Shown piece by piece: positions 1 through 10,697 of a stretch of DNA of 64,000 bases. The notes under the pieces are model-generated. The model did not search any database. It was not told the DNA's origin and saw only the letters and a program-made list of their open reading frames with translations. A program made the translations under genes and the position numbers. Source of the DNA: Cupriavidus laharis (GTDB lineage Bacteria; Pseudomonadota; Gammaproteobacteria; Burkholderiales; Burkholderiaceae); NCBI RefSeq assembly GCF_914271435.1, contig NZ_CAJZAI010000010.1, forward strand, positions 118,347 through 182,346, in the 5' to 3' direction. Each line of letters starts with the position of its first letter. The stretch's first letter is position 1.

Positions 1-143
1 GGATTGTCCGCCCTTGCGGGCTCATCTAGATTCGCACACAAGGGCGCCAGTTGTGCAGCATCGTGCCCAGCGTTCGTCGGTCCTGCCTGTGCATGGCACG
101 GCGGCAGGGCCATGCTGCGGTCATCCCCAGCCGGAGATTAGCC

Positions 144-2525
144 ATGTCGTTTCGCCTGAAGCCCGCCAGCGCGCTGGTGGCTGCCGTCTGTATCGCGCTG
201 GCACCGGTCGCGCCGCAGGCCGCCACGCCGCCCAAGACGGTCACCCCGCTGACCTGGCCGCGCAATTTTGACGCCGCCAGCGAGCATGTCGAGCTGTACC
301 AGCCCGAGATCGAGAAATGGGAGGGCAACCGAATGTCCGGCCGTGCCGCGGTGGCGGTCGGCGCCAAGGACGGGACGCCGACCTATGGCGTGGTCCATTT
401 CACCGCGGTCGCCGATATCGACAAGCCGTCGGCGCTGGTACAGCTCACCCAGATCACCATCGAAAGCGTCGAGGTGCCGACGCGCCCCGACGCTGCCGAC
501 CAGGTGCGCAGCGCGCTGGTGGCCAGGCTGCCGGCCAAGGGGCTGACCGTGCCGCTGGACGAGCTTCAGGCCAGCTACGCCGTATCGCGCCAGTTGGCCA
601 GTACGGCGCGGGTGCCTGTGAAGAACGATGCACCGCAGATTGTCTTTGCCACCACGCCGACCCTGCTGGTGCTGGTCGATGGCGAGCCGGCCTGGCGCGC
701 CGTGCCGGGCACCGGCTACGAACGCGCGCTCAACAGCCGCGCCATGCTGCTGCGCGAGCCCGGCGGCGAGCTGTACTTGCAGGCGGCAGGCTACTGGTAC
801 CGTTCGGAATCCGCCGGCGGCGCATGGGAAGTGATGTCGACCGTGCCGAAGGCCCTGCAGGCCGCGGCGACCAAGGCCGCGGCAGCGTCCAAGCCCGATG
901 CGATGCTGCCTTCGGGCGGCAAGCGCCCCGCGCGCGCGCCTGACATCCTGCTGGCGACGCGGCCGACCGAGCTCGTGGTCACCAGCGGCGCGCCGCAGAT
1001 GACGCCGGTAGGCGGTGGCGGGCTGTTGACCATGTCCAATGCGGACCATGCGGTGTTTGTCGATCCGGCTTCCAACAACTACTACGTGCTGGTATCCGGC
1101 CGCTGGTTCCGGGCGCCGATGCTGACGGGGCCGTGGCAGTACGTGCCGGGTGCCGAGTTGCCGGCCGATTTCGCCAAGATTGCCCCGAACGACCCCAAGG
1201 CCAACGTGTTGGTGTCGGTGCCCGGCACACCGCAGGCGAAGGAAGCCGCGATCGCCGCCACCATCCCGCAGACGGCGACCGTGTCCCGCGCCAAGGCGGC
1301 GCTGACCGTGGCCTATGACGGCGCGCCGCGCTTGGTGCCGATCACTGGCACTTCGCTCAGCTACGCGGTCAACACCGGCACGCCCGTCATCGAGGTGGAC
1401 AGCAGCCATTACTACGCCGTGGCCAACGGTGTCTGGTTCACGGCGCCCACCCCAACGGGCACCTGGCGCGTGGCGACCGAGGTGCCGTCGGCCATCTACA
1501 CGATCCCGCCGAGTTCACCGATCTACTACGTGACCTACGTGCGCATCTACTCGGTCACGCCGGACACGGTCGTGGTGGGCTACACACCCGGCTACATGGG
1601 TGTGGTGGTCAGCGCCGACGGCACCGTGGTGTATGGCACCGGCTATGTCTACCCGGCGTACGTGGGCGGGGTCTACTACGGCTACCCGGTCACCTACGGC
1701 TATGGCGCCGGCTTCGGCATCGGCCTGGCCGAGGGGTTTGCGTTCGGCTTTGCGGCCGGCGCCTTCTGGGGCGCGGCATCGCCGTACTGGGGGCCGTACT
1801 GGTGGGGTGGCCCCTACAACTGGAACTACGTGAACGTGAACCAGGCCAACTTCTACGGCCGCTGGGGACAGGGCACGGTCACGCATGCCCAGGGCTGGAA
1901 CGCCTGGACCGGAACCGAGTGGCGCGGCACCGCGGCTTCCGGATTCAATCCGGCCACAGGCGCCCACTTTCAGGGCAGCCGTGGCGCCGCGTTCAACCCG
2001 TATTCCGGCAATTTCGCGGCGGGGCGGCAGGGGGCGTTTGCCAATCCGTCCACCGGCCGTGAAGGCGCCGGGCGCGGCGGCGTCGTCGGCAACGAATACA
2101 CCGGCAACTACGCGGCCGGGCGCCAGGCCGCGGGCTACAACGCCCAGACCGGGCGCGTGGGCGCCGCCGAGGTGGGCGTCGCCGGCAATGCCCAGACCGG
2201 CCAGCACACGGCCGCCAGCCGTGGCTTTGTCGCCAACCCGGACAAGGGCAATGCGGTGGTCTGGAACAACGGCAATGTCTATGCCGGGCACGACGGGTCT
2301 GTGTACCAGCACACCGACAACGGCTGGCAAAAGCACACGCCAGGCGGCTGGGAACCCGTGCAACCCAACAACGAAGTCACCGGCCGGCTGGATCAGCAAC
2401 GCCAGGCGCGTGAGATCGGGCAGCAGCGCTTCCAGGGCGCGGCGCGGCAGTGGCAGGGCGGTGGCCGTTTCGGCGGCGGGGGCTTCCACGGCGGTGGCCG
2501 GTTCCATGGCGGTTTCCGGCGCTGA
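144..2525 (+). CDS. Large secreted repeat-rich protein, function unknown
   Basis: Encodes about 793 residues. The ATG at 144 is preferred over in-frame codons further upstream because it directly precedes a typical Sec signal peptide ending near the AQAAT-like site (residues 1-30). The middle holds three imperfect units of about 100 residues, each with a YY-x-SG-x-WF-x-AP...GPW-like core near residues 216-230, 312-332 and 422-442. A Tyr/Gly/Pro-rich hydrophobic stretch follows (about 460-560). Next come tandem NPxTG-type repeats with the pattern GxxNPxTGxxxAAxRG (about 590-700), and then a Gly/His/Arg-rich tail. Such architecture suggests an exported surface or envelope protein; no catalytic motif is visible. 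I do not recognise a named family. The gene stands alone upstream of an efflux operon, 201 bases away. Confidence 0.8.
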   Translation: MSFRLKPASALVAAVCIALAPVAPQAATPPKTVTPLTWPRNFDAASEHVELYQPEIEKWEGNRMSGRAAVAVGAKDGTPTYGVVHFTAVADIDKPSALVQLTQITIESVEVPTRPDAADQVRSALVARLPAKGLTVPLDELQASYAVSRQLASTARVPVKNDAPQIVFATTPTLLVLVDGEPAWRAVPGTGYERALNSRAMLLREPGGELYLQAAGYWYRSESAGGAWEVMSTVPKALQAAATKAAAASKPDAMLPSGGKRPARAPDILLATRPTELVVTSGAPQMTPVGGGGLLTMSNADHAVFVDPASNNYYVLVSGRWFRAPMLTGPWQYVPGAELPADFAKIAPNDPKANVLVSVPGTPQAKEAAIAATIPQTATVSRAKAALTVAYDGAPRLVPITGTSLSYAVNTGTPVIEVDSSHYYAVANGVWFTAPTPTGTWRVATEVPSAIYTIPPSSPIYYVTYVRIYSVTPDTVVVGYTPGYMGVVVSADGTVVYGTGYVYPAYVGGVYYGYPVTYGYGAGFGIGLAEGFAFGFAAGAFWGAASPYWGPYWWGGPYNWNYVNVNQANFYGRWGQGTVTHAQGWNAWTGTEWRGTAASGFNPATGAHFQGSRGAAFNPYSGNFAAGRQGAFANPSTGREGAGRGGVVGNEYTGNYAAGRQAAGYNAQTGRVGAAEVGVAGNAQTGQHTAASRGFVANPDKGNAVVWNNGNVYAGHDGSVYQHTDNGWQKHTPGGWEPVQPNNEVTGRLDQQRQAREIGQQRFQGAARQWQGGGRFGGGGFHGGGRFHGGFRR

Positions 2526-2616
2526 TACGTACGGCAGCAACGCCGGATCGGCCCAATGGCGTGACCGCCGGCGTGCGTGACGAAATGAGTAAACACGGGC
2601 ACAAAAAATTTGAATT

Positions 2617-2636
2617 GGCGCGCCTTTGGGCGCGCC
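2617..2636. repeat. Perfect 8-bp palindrome pair (hairpin)
   Basis: GGCGCGCC at 2617-2624 and again at 2629-2636 with a 4-base TTTG loop. Because the arm is itself palindromic, the two copies form a hairpin. It lies between the secreted protein gene and the efflux operon. No T-tract follows on the plus strand, so it is not a clear intrinsic terminator; an A/T-rich run lies on its left side only. Confidence 0.4.
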
Positions 2637-2726
2637 GTAACCTGCCTGAACAGGCACCGGATCGGCCGGCTTGGACCCGCCGTGTCCGGCACGAGGGCGG
2701 CCATGGTTGCTGGCACAGGAGGTCAC

Positions 2727-3944
2727 GTGAGGACAATGCTCAACTGGCGCAGTGCAGCGGTGCTGCTTGCGGTCTTGCTGGTAGCGGGCTGCGGCAAGGA
2801 AAAGCCCGCGGCAGTTGCTCCTCCGGCGGCCGAGGTCGGGGTCATGACGGTGGCGCTGCGGGACGTGCCGCTGGTCTACGATTTTGTCGGCCAGACCGAG
2901 AGTTCGCAGCAGGTGGAGATCCGGGCGCGCGTCAACGGCTTCCTCGACAAGCGGGTCTACACCGAAGGCGCCGTGGTCAAAGCCGGCCAGACCCTGTTCC
3001 TGATGGACCGCAAGCCGTTCGAGGCCACCTTGCAGGCGGCCGAGGCGGAGCTGGCGCAGCAGCAGGCACGCCTGACCACGGCACGCGCGGACCTGAAGCG
3101 CGTGCGGCCGCTGGCCGAGCGCAACGCCCTGAGCCAGCGCGACCTGGATGATGCCGTCGGCAAGGAGCAGGCTGCCGCCGCGGCCGTCGAAGGCGCACGG
3201 GCCAACGTCATCAGCGCCAGGCTCAACCTGGGCTATACGACCATCACGTCGCCGGTGGCTGGCCTGTCAAGCTTCGCCAAGCGCCAGCCGGGCTCCTACA
3301 TTGACGCAACCAACAGCCTGCTCACGTACGTGGCCAGGCTCGACCCGATGTGGGTGAACTTCAGCCTGTCCGAGAACGAGGTGCTGAGGATCCGCACGGA
3401 GCGCGAATCCGGCGCGATCAAGTACCCCGATCAGGACAAGTTCGATGTCGTCATCGTGCTGGCGGATGGCACGGAGTTCCCAAACCACGGGCGGATCGCC
3501 TTCGCCGATGCGTCGTTCAACGCGGAAACCGGCACCTACCTGGTCCGCGCCGAGGTGGCCAATCCGGAGGGCGTGCTGCGCCCCGGCCAGTTCGTTCGGG
3601 TCAAGGTGCATGGCGCCACGCGCACGAATGCGATCGCCGTGCCGCAGGACGCGATCATCCAGAGCCAGCGCGGCCAGACGGTCTGGGTGATCGGGCCTGA
3701 CAACAAGGCCCAGCAGCGGGTGGTCGATGTCGGCGAGTGGACCGGCAACAACTGGGTGGTACGTTCCGGACTGAAGCCCGGGGAGCGCGTCGCAGTGAGC
3801 GGCACGCTGCGCCTGGCGCCGGGCGCACCCGTGAAGGCGGTTGAGGCCAGGCCTGGTGCCGCGCCCGCTGCGGCCAGCGGCGCCGCGGCGGCGCCTGCGG
3901 CCCCGGCATCGGGCGCAGCGGCAGCGGCAGGGGGCAAGTCATGA
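2727..3944 (+). CDS. RND efflux periplasmic adaptor (membrane fusion lipoprotein)
   Basis: Periplasmic adaptor of a tripartite HAE1-type RND multidrug pump, linking the inner-membrane pump to the outer-membrane channel. It has about 405 residues from the GTG at 2727, which sits behind AGGAGG; the ATG at 2736 is an alternative. An N-terminal lipoprotein signal with lipobox LVAGC puts the lipidated Cys at residue 22. A barrel-sandwich/lipoyl region ([11 protein letters not shown]...EGAVVKAGQ) surrounds a helical hairpin, followed by a beta-barrel and a membrane-proximal domain, and then an Ala/Pro-rich tail. Its stop overlaps the pump start (ATGA), indicating translational coupling. Drug specificity cannot be read from sequence. 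No TetR regulator is adjacent. Confidence 0.9.
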   Translation: MRTMLNWRSAAVLLAVLLVAGCGKEKPAAVAPPAAEVGVMTVALRDVPLVYDFVGQTESSQQVEIRARVNGFLDKRVYTEGAVVKAGQTLFLMDRKPFEATLQAAEAELAQQQARLTTARADLKRVRPLAERNALSQRDLDDAVGKEQAAAAAVEGARANVISARLNLGYTTITSPVAGLSSFAKRQPGSYIDATNSLLTYVARLDPMWVNFSLSENEVLRIRTERESGAIKYPDQDKFDVVIVLADGTEFPNHGRIAFADASFNAETGTYLVRAEVANPEGVLRPGQFVRVKVHGATRTNAIAVPQDAIIQSQRGQTVWVIGPDNKAQQRVVDVGEWTGNNWVVRSGLKPGERVAVSGTLRLAPGAPVKAVEARPGAAPAAASGAAAAPAAPASGAAAAAGGKS

Positions 3945-6900
3945 AACTTGCCCATTTTTTTATCGATCGGCCCATCTTTGCGTCGGTCGTTTCCATCATC
4001 ATCACGGTGGGCGGCCTGGTGGCCCTGACCAAGCTGCCGATTGCCCAGTTCCCGGACATCACGCCGCCGACGATCACCGTCACCACACGGTACCCGGGCG
4101 CCAGCGCGGAAGTGGTCGCGCAAAACGTGGCCGCGCCGATCGAGCAGCAGGTCAACGGCGCGGACCGCATGATGTACATGAACTCGACGAGTTCCTCGAC
4201 GGGTGACCTGACGCTGACCACGTATTTCGAGATCGGCACGGACCCGGAACTCGCGCAGGTGGATGTGCAGAACCGCGTCAACCTGGCACTGCCGACGCTG
4301 CCCAACGAGGTGACGTCGCAGGGCGTTTCGGTGCAGAAGCGCTCGTCCGCGTTCATGATGGTGATTGCCATCTACTCGCCGGACAACAGCTACAACCAGA
4401 CCTTTGTCGGCAACTACGCCAACATCTATGTGCTGGATGCGATCAAGCGCATCCCGGGTGCCAACCAGTCGTCGATTTTCGGCAGCCCTGACTACGCCAT
4501 GCGCATCTGGTTGCGGCCGGACCGCATGGCCTCGCTCGGGATCACGACCGAGGACGTGAAGAACGCCGTCGCCAACCAGAACCAGCAGTTTTCGGCCGGG
4601 CGCATCGGACAGTCGCCGACGGCGGGCCCGGTGCAGCAGACGTTCCCGATTGCCACCAAGGGCCGCATGACGGAGCCGGCCGAGTTCGACAACATGATCC
4701 TGCGCGCGCAATCCGGCGAGACGGCGCTGGTGCGGCTCAAGGACATTGGCCACGCCGAACTGGGTTCGAAGGACTATTCGCTGCGCAGCCGCTACAAGGG
4801 CAAGACCGCCACGCTGATGGCGGTCTACCAGCAGCCGGGCGCCAATGCGCTGGATGTGGCCAAGCAGGTGCGCGCCACGCTGGCCGAGCTGAAGAAGAGC
4901 TTCCCGCCCGGCCTGGAGTATGAAATCGCGCTGGATACGACCGAGTTCGTGCAGGAGTCGATCACCGAGGTGGTGCACACGCTGCGCGACGCCGTGATCC
5001 TCGTGATCCTGGTGGTGTACCTGTTCCTGCAGAGTTTCCGCGCCACGCTGGTGCCGATCCTGGCCGTGCCGGTGTCGATCATCGGCGCCTTCGTCGGCAT
5101 GAGCGCGTTCGGCTTCTCGGTCAACATGCTGACCTTATTCGGCATGGTGTTAGCGATCGGCATCGTCGTGGACGATGCCATCGTGGTGATCGAGAACGTC
5201 GAGCGCAACATGACCGAGTTCAAGCTGCCGCCCAAGGAGGCCGCCAAGAAGGCCATGGACGAGGTGAGCGGACCGGTGGTTGCCATCGTGCTGGTGCTGC
5301 TGGCAGTGTTCATTCCGGTGGCCTTCCTGTCGGGCATTACGGGTCAGCTGTACAAGCAGTTTGCTATCACCATTGCCGTGTCGGTGGTGCTGTCCGGTGT
5401 CGTGGCGCTGACGCTGTCGCCGGCACTGGCGGCCATCCTGCTCAAGCCTGGCGAGCACAAGAAGAATCGCTTCTTCACCTGGTTCAACAACAAGTTCGAC
5501 CAGCTGATCGCCGGCTACGACAAGTCACTGCAGCTCGTCATCCGGCGCACCGTGGTGTCGATTGCGCTCATCCTGGCGATGGTGGCGGTGAGCGTACTGA
5601 TGTTCATCCGCATCCCGTCTTCGTTCCTGCCGGTAGAAGACCAGGGCTACCTGTTCGGTGCCGTGGTCATGCCCGATGCCGCCAGCCTGGACCGCACCGG
5701 CGGCCTGACCAAGCGCGCGGAAGCCTGGCTCACCAAGCAGCCCGGCGTCGCCTCGGTGGCGACCGTGGACGGCTACAGCCTGATCGACTCCCAGAACAAG
5801 GCCAATTCCGGCACGCTGTTCATCACACTCAAGGGGTTCCACGACCGCGGCAAGGGCGAAAGCGCGAACGACCTGATTGCCAAGGGCAAGAAGGAGTTCT
5901 CCACCTACCAGGATGGCGTGGCTATCCCGATCAACCCGCCGTCCATCCCGGGGCTGGGTACGACCGGCGGGTTCGAGTTCTGGCTGCAAAGCACGGGGGA
6001 CAGCTCGTATCAGCAACTCGAGGGCAAGGTGCGCGAGTTCATTGCCAAGGCACACCAGCGGCCTGAGCTGACGGGCGTGAACTCCACCATCAACTCCCGC
6101 TCTCGCCAGTACCTGGTGGAGGTGGACCGCGAACGTTCGGAAACGCAGGGCGTGCCGGTGGAAAACGTCTATTCGGCCCTGCAGACCATGTTCGGGTCCC
6201 TATATGTGAGCCAGTTCCCGAAGAACAGCCGGCTGTTCCAGGTGATCCTGCAGGCCGAACCGGACTTCCGCTCGCGGCCGGAAGACCTCGACAAGGTCTA
6301 CGTGCGCAACAGCAAGGGCGACATGGTGCCGATCAAGGCGGTGACCACGACCAAGTACGTGCCTGGCGCCGACATCGTCACGCGCTTCAACAACTTCCCC
6401 GCCGCCAAGATCGTCGGCGATGCCGCGCCGGGCTACAGCTCGGGACAGGCGATCTCGGCCATGGAGGAGATTGCGCAGGAGGTGCTCGGCGAGGGCTACG
6501 CCTACGCGTGGAGCGGTCAGGCCTACGAAGAGAAGACAGCAGGATCGACCGCCGTCTACGTGTTCGCTTTCGCGCTGCTGATGGTGTTCCTGATCCTGGC
6601 GGCCCAGTACGAGAAATGGTCGCTGCCGCTCGGCGTGCTGCTGGCGGTGCCGTTCGCGCTGTTCGGCGCCTTGCTTGGCATCCTGATGCGCGGCATGGAG
6701 AACGATGTCTACTTCCAGATCGGCCTGACTGTGCTGATCGCGCTGGCCGCGAAAAACGCGATCCTGATCTTCGAGTTCGCGGTGGAAATGCGCGAGAAGG
6801 AAGGGCTCAGCGCCTATGACGCGGCCATCCACGCGTCCAAGCTGCGGCTGCGCCCGATCATCATGACCTCGCTCGCGTTCATCCTGGGCTGCGTGCCGCT

Positions 6901-7114
6901 GGCTATCGCCAGTGGCGCGTCGGCAGCGAGCCGGCAATCGCTCGGGACGGGCGTGATCGGCGGCATGCTTGGCGCCACGGTCATCGCGCTGTTCTTTATC
7001 CCTATGTTCTTCTGGGGGCTGGAGCGCATGTCCGAAGGCAAGGCCAAGGGCGAAGCCAAGGCCGGCGGCGCGTCACAGCCGCCTGCCACCCCTCCGGCGG
7101 GAGAACCATCATGA
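3941..7114 (+). CDS. RND efflux pump, AcrB/MexB family inner-membrane transporter
   Basis: Proton-driven trimeric drug exporter of 1057 residues, the normal length for HAE1 pumps. The N-terminus [14 protein letters not shown] is typical. The proton-relay pair DD is seen at about residues 411-412 in [17 protein letters not shown] (TM4), and the conserved Lys at about 938 in [10 protein letters not shown] (TM10). Two large periplasmic loops follow TM1 and TM7. The start overlaps the adaptor stop (ATGA at 3941), and its own stop overlaps the start of the outer-membrane factor (ATGA at 7111), so all three products are probably made in linked amounts. Annotation to family is secure; the substrate is not determinable. 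Confidence 0.95.
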   Translation: MKLAHFFIDRPIFASVVSIIITVGGLVALTKLPIAQFPDITPPTITVTTRYPGASAEVVAQNVAAPIEQQVNGADRMMYMNSTSSSTGDLTLTTYFEIGTDPELAQVDVQNRVNLALPTLPNEVTSQGVSVQKRSSAFMMVIAIYSPDNSYNQTFVGNYANIYVLDAIKRIPGANQSSIFGSPDYAMRIWLRPDRMASLGITTEDVKNAVANQNQQFSAGRIGQSPTAGPVQQTFPIATKGRMTEPAEFDNMILRAQSGETALVRLKDIGHAELGSKDYSLRSRYKGKTATLMAVYQQPGANALDVAKQVRATLAELKKSFPPGLEYEIALDTTEFVQESITEVVHTLRDAVILVILVVYLFLQSFRATLVPILAVPVSIIGAFVGMSAFGFSVNMLTLFGMVLAIGIVVDDAIVVIENVERNMTEFKLPPKEAAKKAMDEVSGPVVAIVLVLLAVFIPVAFLSGITGQLYKQFAITIAVSVVLSGVVALTLSPALAAILLKPGEHKKNRFFTWFNNKFDQLIAGYDKSLQLVIRRTVVSIALILAMVAVSVLMFIRIPSSFLPVEDQGYLFGAVVMPDAASLDRTGGLTKRAEAWLTKQPGVASVATVDGYSLIDSQNKANSGTLFITLKGFHDRGKGESANDLIAKGKKEFSTYQDGVAIPINPPSIPGLGTTGGFEFWLQSTGDSSYQQLEGKVREFIAKAHQRPELTGVNSTINSRSRQYLVEVDRERSETQGVPVENVYSALQTMFGSLYVSQFPKNSRLFQVILQAEPDFRSRPEDLDKVYVRNSKGDMVPIKAVTTTKYVPGADIVTRFNNFPAAKIVGDAAPGYSSGQAISAMEEIAQEVLGEGYAYAWSGQAYEEKTAGSTAVYVFAFALLMVFLILAAQYEKWSLPLGVLLAVPFALFGALLGILMRGMENDVYFQIGLTVLIALAAKNAILIFEFAVEMREKEGLSAYDAAIHASKLRLRPIIMTSLAFILGCVPLAIASGASAASRQSLGTGVIGGMLGATVIALFFIPMFFWGLERMSEGKAKGEAKAGGASQPPATPPAGEPS

Positions 7115-8559
7115 GACCGCGTGCCTGGATGCTGGGTGCCTGCGCGGTAGCGGCGCTGGGCGGTTGCGCGATCGGCCCCAACTACCAGCGGCCGGAAACG
7201 CCCGATGTCGCGCAATACCGCATGGATACCGGCCAGCTCGCCATCGCGGCGGACAGCGACTGGTGGAACCAGTTCAACGACCCGGTGCTCAATGCGTTGA
7301 TCGACGAGGCGCTTGCGAACAACTACGACGTGCGCATTGCCGCCGCGCGCATCGACGAATTCCGCGGCCAGCTGATGGTTGCGCGCTCGGGCTTTTTCCC
7401 GCAGGTGAACCTGAACGCGGCGGCCGCGCGCCAGCGCCTGGGCACGTTCAACGGCACGCCGTTCGCATCGTTCGACGGCCCGCGCAATTCGTACCAGCTG
7501 CTGGCCAACGCGAGCTGGGAACTGGATTTGTGGGGACGCATCCGTCGGCAGGCCGAGGCTGCGGAGGCCGGTCTGTGGAACGCCGAGTACGCGCGGCGCG
7601 GCGTGGTGCTGTCGCTCGCGGCGTCGGTCGTGCAGGGCTATGCCACGCTGCGCGGGCTCGATGCCCAGCTTGAAGTCGCCAAGCAGACACTGGAATCTCG
7701 CGCAAGCGGGCTCGATATCTTCAAGCAGCGTTACGAAGGCGGTGTCATTTCCGAGATGGAGCTGGCCCAGGCCCAGAACGATTTCTATGTCGCCGAGGCT
7801 TCCATTCCGCAGATCCGCACCAGCATTGCGCAGACCGAGAATGCGCTGTCGGTGCTGCTCGGACGGCAACCCGGGCCGGTCGAGCGGGGCAAGGGCATCT
7901 ATGAGCTGCAGGCGCCGCCGGTGGGCGCCGACCTGCCCGCGGTGCTGCTGTCGCGCCGGCCCGACGTGCTGCAGGCCGAGCAGGCCGCAGTGGCGGCCAA
8001 CGCGCAGCTGGGCGCGGCACAGGCGCTCTACCTGCCGTCCGTCAACCTGAGCGGCTTGTTCGGCGCAGTCGCCTCGTCACCGGCGGGGTTGTGGGACAGC
8101 GCATCGCGGGTGTGGGGGTTCGGTGCGGGCCTGACCCAGCCGATCTTCCAGGGCGGCGCGATCCGTGGCCAGGTGCAGACGGCGTCAGCGCAGCGCACCG
8201 AGGCCATGCTGGCCTACCAGGGCACCGTGCTGGCAGCGCTGGCCGACGTGAACAGCGCCCTGGCCAACGGTGTCGAGACGCGTAATCGGCTGGGCAGCCT
8301 GCGCCAGCAGGAAAAGAGCCTGACCGTCTATGCCGACCAGGCCTATGCGCGATATGAGGGCGGCTATTCGAGCTACCTGGAGGTCACCAACGCGCGCGAG
8401 AAGCTGTTCGACGCGCAACTCGCGGCCATCCAGGGGCAGGTCGACGTGCTGAACGGCACCGCGGCGCTGTACAAGTCGCTGGGCGGCGGCTGGCCGGCGG
8501 TGCCCGATGCGGTCAGAGGCGCTGGCATGCAGGGCGACGCGCCCGTCCTAGCGCGCTGA
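7111..8559 (+). CDS. RND outer-membrane factor lipoprotein (NodT/OprM family)
   Basis: Outer-membrane channel of the tripartite pump, 482 residues. Lipoprotein signal with lipobox ALGGC gives the lipidated Cys at residue 19. [12 protein letters not shown] directly after it is the classic NodT-family N-terminus. Two repeated outer-membrane efflux (OEP) domains follow, with [14 protein letters not shown] in the first repeat. Third gene of the operon, coupled by an ATGA overlap. Its last 12 bases overlap the end of the convergent MATE transporter gene, an unusual tail-to-tail overlap with no room for a terminator between the two. Confidence 0.92.
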   Translation: MRPRAWMLGACAVAALGGCAIGPNYQRPETPDVAQYRMDTGQLAIAADSDWWNQFNDPVLNALIDEALANNYDVRIAAARIDEFRGQLMVARSGFFPQVNLNAAAARQRLGTFNGTPFASFDGPRNSYQLLANASWELDLWGRIRRQAEAAEAGLWNAEYARRGVVLSLAASVVQGYATLRGLDAQLEVAKQTLESRASGLDIFKQRYEGGVISEMELAQAQNDFYVAEASIPQIRTSIAQTENALSVLLGRQPGPVERGKGIYELQAPPVGADLPAVLLSRRPDVLQAEQAAVAANAQLGAAQALYLPSVNLSGLFGAVASSPAGLWDSASRVWGFGAGLTQPIFQGGAIRGQVQTASAQRTEAMLAYQGTVLAALADVNSALANGVETRNRLGSLRQQEKSLTVYADQAYARYEGGYSSYLEVTNAREKLFDAQLAAIQGQVDVLNGTAALYKSLGGGWPAVPDAVRGAGMQGDAPVLAR

Positions 8560-9933
8560 CCATTCCCCCTGGCGCACGCCCAGCGCCGTGACCAGGCCGT
8601 AGGCGGAAATCCCCAGCGCCACGCCCAGGAAATGCCCGTCCAGCCCCATGCCGGCGACATTGGCAAGCAGCCAGCCGCCGCCGGCAGCCAGGCCGATCCG
8701 GCACAGGCCAGCCGCGATCGGCCAGCGCATGCGGCCTGCGCCCATCGACGCAAAGTACAGCGCCATGCCCAGCCCGAAGCCGCCAAAGGCCGGGCCGACC
8801 CAGGACAGCGCACGCGCGGCAATGGCCACGACCTGCGGATCCTGCGTGAACAGCGCGGCGAACCGGTGCGGCATCATGCCGACCGCCGCGCCGGCCAGTC
8901 CGGCGATGAGCAGGGCCAGCAGCGCGCCGACCCACGCCGTGCGGCGCGCCGTGTGCCAGTCGCCTGCACCGACCGCGCGGCCGACCAGCGCGGTCAGCGC
9001 GGAGCCGACGCCGAACGCGAGCGGGATCATCAGGAATTCCAGCCGCGCCGAAATGCCGTAGGCGGCTACGGCCGCCGTGCCATGGTGGCGCAGCTGCGCG
9101 GTGACGAGGATGGTGGTCAGGTTGGCCACGGAGGCCAATGCGCAAGCCACCAGTCCGACCGACAGGATGCGCGCGAACAATGCCCGGGACGGGCGCATGC
9201 GCAGCACCGGCACGAAGCCCGCGCCGCCGCGCGCCACCACCACGGCCATCGCCAGCGCCGCGGCCCACGACACCGCCGCCAGCGCCGCGCCGATGCCGGC
9301 CAGGCCCATCCCCATCGGCTCGGCCAGCAGCCACGACAGCAGCGGGAAGGCCACCCACATCAGCGCCAGCACGCGCGCGGCCAGCGCGTGGCGTCCGCCG
9401 CCGCGCAGTACCGAAGCGAGCGTGTTGGCGAGCCAGGCCGGCACCGCGCCCGCGCCGAACAGCCAGATGGCGTATGTGGCCGCCGCCTCGGCTGCCGTGA
9501 CCCCGGCTACCGCGCCCAGCACGCCGCGCGGGAAGCCCGCCAGCACGATGGCGAACACGAGGCCGGCCGTCACCGCGATGATCAGCGCGTGCAGCACCAG
9601 CGACGAGGCATCCTCGCGCTTGTTGGCGCCCAGCGCGCGTGCGATGGCCGATACCACGCCGCCGCCCATCGCGCCGGTGGACATCTGCTGCAGCAGCAGC
9701 GCAAACGGCAGCACCACGGCCCAGCCGGCCAGCGCGGCCGTGCCCTGGCGCGCCGCGAGCCAGGTTTCGACGAGTTGTGCGGCGGCCTGCAGCAGCGCGA
9801 TCAGCGCGGTGGGCCCGGCCAGGCTGCCGATGCGCCGCACCAGTTCGGTAGCGGGCACTGTCGGGACAGCCGGGGCAGGGCCCGCGGCCGTGGCCGCAGT
9901 GTTGGCCACGGTCATGGCGGGCGTCTCAGGCAT
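8548..9933 (-). CDS. MATE family multidrug/Na+ efflux transporter
   Basis: Polytopic membrane protein of 461 residues with about 12 hydrophobic segments and the two-lobed MATE (NorM/DinF-like) pattern; PTALIALLQAAAQLVETW in the first helix is typical. The start MPETPAM at 9933 is chosen because the reading frame upstream has no membrane protein character and overlaps the regulator gene. It starts 8 bases inside the 3' end of the HxlR gene, so the two are co-transcribed and probably translationally coupled. Exports cationic drugs or metabolites in known members; the specificity here is unknown. Confidence 0.88.
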   Translation of the reverse strand: MPETPAMTVANTAATAAGPAPAVPTVPATELVRRIGSLAGPTALIALLQAAAQLVETWLAARQGTAALAGWAVVLPFALLLQQMSTGAMGGGVVSAIARALGANKREDASSLVLHALIIAVTAGLVFAIVLAGFPRGVLGAVAGVTAAEAAATYAIWLFGAGAVPAWLANTLASVLRGGGRHALAARVLALMWVAFPLLSWLLAEPMGMGLAGIGAALAAVSWAAALAMAVVVARGGAGFVPVLRMRPSRALFARILSVGLVACALASVANLTTILVTAQLRHHGTAAVAAYGISARLEFLMIPLAFGVGSALTALVGRAVGAGDWHTARRTAWVGALLALLIAGLAGAAVGMMPHRFAALFTQDPQVVAIAARALSWVGPAFGGFGLGMALYFASMGAGRMRWPIAAGLCRIGLAAGGGWLLANVAGMGLDGHFLGVALGISAYGLVTALGVRQGEWSAR

Positions 9934-10432
9934 GATCGTCCCCCGGCCCGGCAGCGGTTTCGCCGAAGCGCCGCCGCAGGAAGCGGCCCGCGCCGGGGCC
10001 GGGCAGTACGCGCACGTCGTCCAGCGTGATCGCGCTGCCGTCGGCACGCGCGAGCGGGGGCGCAGAGATTTCCGTGCCGCTGCGCTTGTCTTGCAGCACT
10101 GTCAACGGACCCTTTTCATCGGTCATCCAGCGGTCCGCCCAAGCCTTGAGCGCGACATAGGCCGGGAAGAAGTCCCGCCCTTTTTCCGTGAGCTGGTAGA
10201 CGTGGCGCCCTCCGCCTTCCGGTGTGATGCGGGCCAGCAGCCCATGCGTCACCAGCGTCTTCAGCCGCGCGCTCAGGATGTTGGGCGCGATGCCAAGGTT
10301 CTTCTCGAATTCGTCGAAGCGCGTGCTGCCATAGAACGCTTCGCGCATGACGAGGATGGCCCAGCGCTCGCCCAGCACTGCCATCGAGCGGGCCACCGGG
10401 CAGGGCATGGTGGTGAAATCAGTGGGGGGCAT
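9926..10432 (-). CDS. HxlR-type winged-helix transcriptional regulator
   Basis: 168 residues. The N-terminal Cys-containing segment PCPVARSMAVLGERWAILV is the HxlR signature, followed by REAFYGSTRFDEFEKNLGI and a winged-helix wing (GRHVYQLTEKGRDF). A C-terminal extension of about 50 residues beyond the usual domain has no recognised motif. First gene of a two-gene unit with the MATE transporter, so it most likely controls that transporter in response to an electrophile or drug. Autoregulation is plausible given repeated motifs in its upstream region. Confidence 0.85.
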   Translation of the reverse strand: MPPTDFTTMPCPVARSMAVLGERWAILVMREAFYGSTRFDEFEKNLGIAPNILSARLKTLVTHGLLARITPEGGGRHVYQLTEKGRDFFPAYVALKAWADRWMTDEKGPLTVLQDKRSGTEISAPPLARADGSAITLDDVRVLPGPGAGRFLRRRFGETAAGPGDDHA

Positions 10433-10467
10433 ATGTCTCCGTGCTTGCCGCCGGTTTTGCTTTCGAT

Positions 10468-10511
10468 TTGCAAGTTTTTGGAATCATAGCTTGCGAATTG
10501 AAAGTTTGCAC
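10468..10511 (-). promoter_or_regulatory. Candidate promoter and operator of the HxlR-MATE unit
   Basis: On the minus strand TATGAT (10488-10483) resembles a -10 box about 50 bases before the regulator start. It is flanked by related motifs, TTCGCAAG on one side and CTTGCAAAT on the other, which share a CGCAAG/TGCAAA core. HxlR dimers bind such repeated elements over promoters, so this is an inferred autoregulatory site; the -35 box is weak. Confidence 0.25.
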
Positions 10512-10588
10512 GGGTGACTGTCGGTGTGGCGTATGAATCTCAGTTTGTCCGATTGATTGTTCCGTCGCGGCCCCGCTAGGCTTCAGGG

Positions 10589-10697
10589 CATCGGCATCGC
10601 GTCTCCACTTTCCGGACGTGACTGCGCCGGTCGGGCGGGAACCTAGCCGTCTGCCTCCTCCACCCGGATCGGTCCCCCAGGACGATCCGGGTTTTTT
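10589..10697 (+). ncRNA. Candidate orphan small RNA
   Basis: A promoter-like pair, TTGATT (10553-10558) and TAGGCT (10577-10582) with an 18-base spacer, precedes a non-coding stretch. That stretch ends in a strong rho-independent terminator (10663-10697) with no plus-strand gene upstream. A transcript of roughly 110 nt is inferred. No known sRNA family is recognised, and the terminator may simply insulate transcription coming from the left. Confidence 0.25.
10663..10697 (+). terminator. Strong rho-independent terminator
   Basis: CCCGGATCG (10663-10671) pairs perfectly with CGATCCGGG (10683-10691) around an 11-base loop and is followed at once by six T (10692-10697). The T-tract is only on the plus strand. 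Confidence 0.75.

Noticed and set aside
2617..2636. GGCGCGCC hairpin considered as a terminator
   Set aside because: No T-tract follows on the plus strand, and no minus-strand gene lies to the right that would need one at this place.
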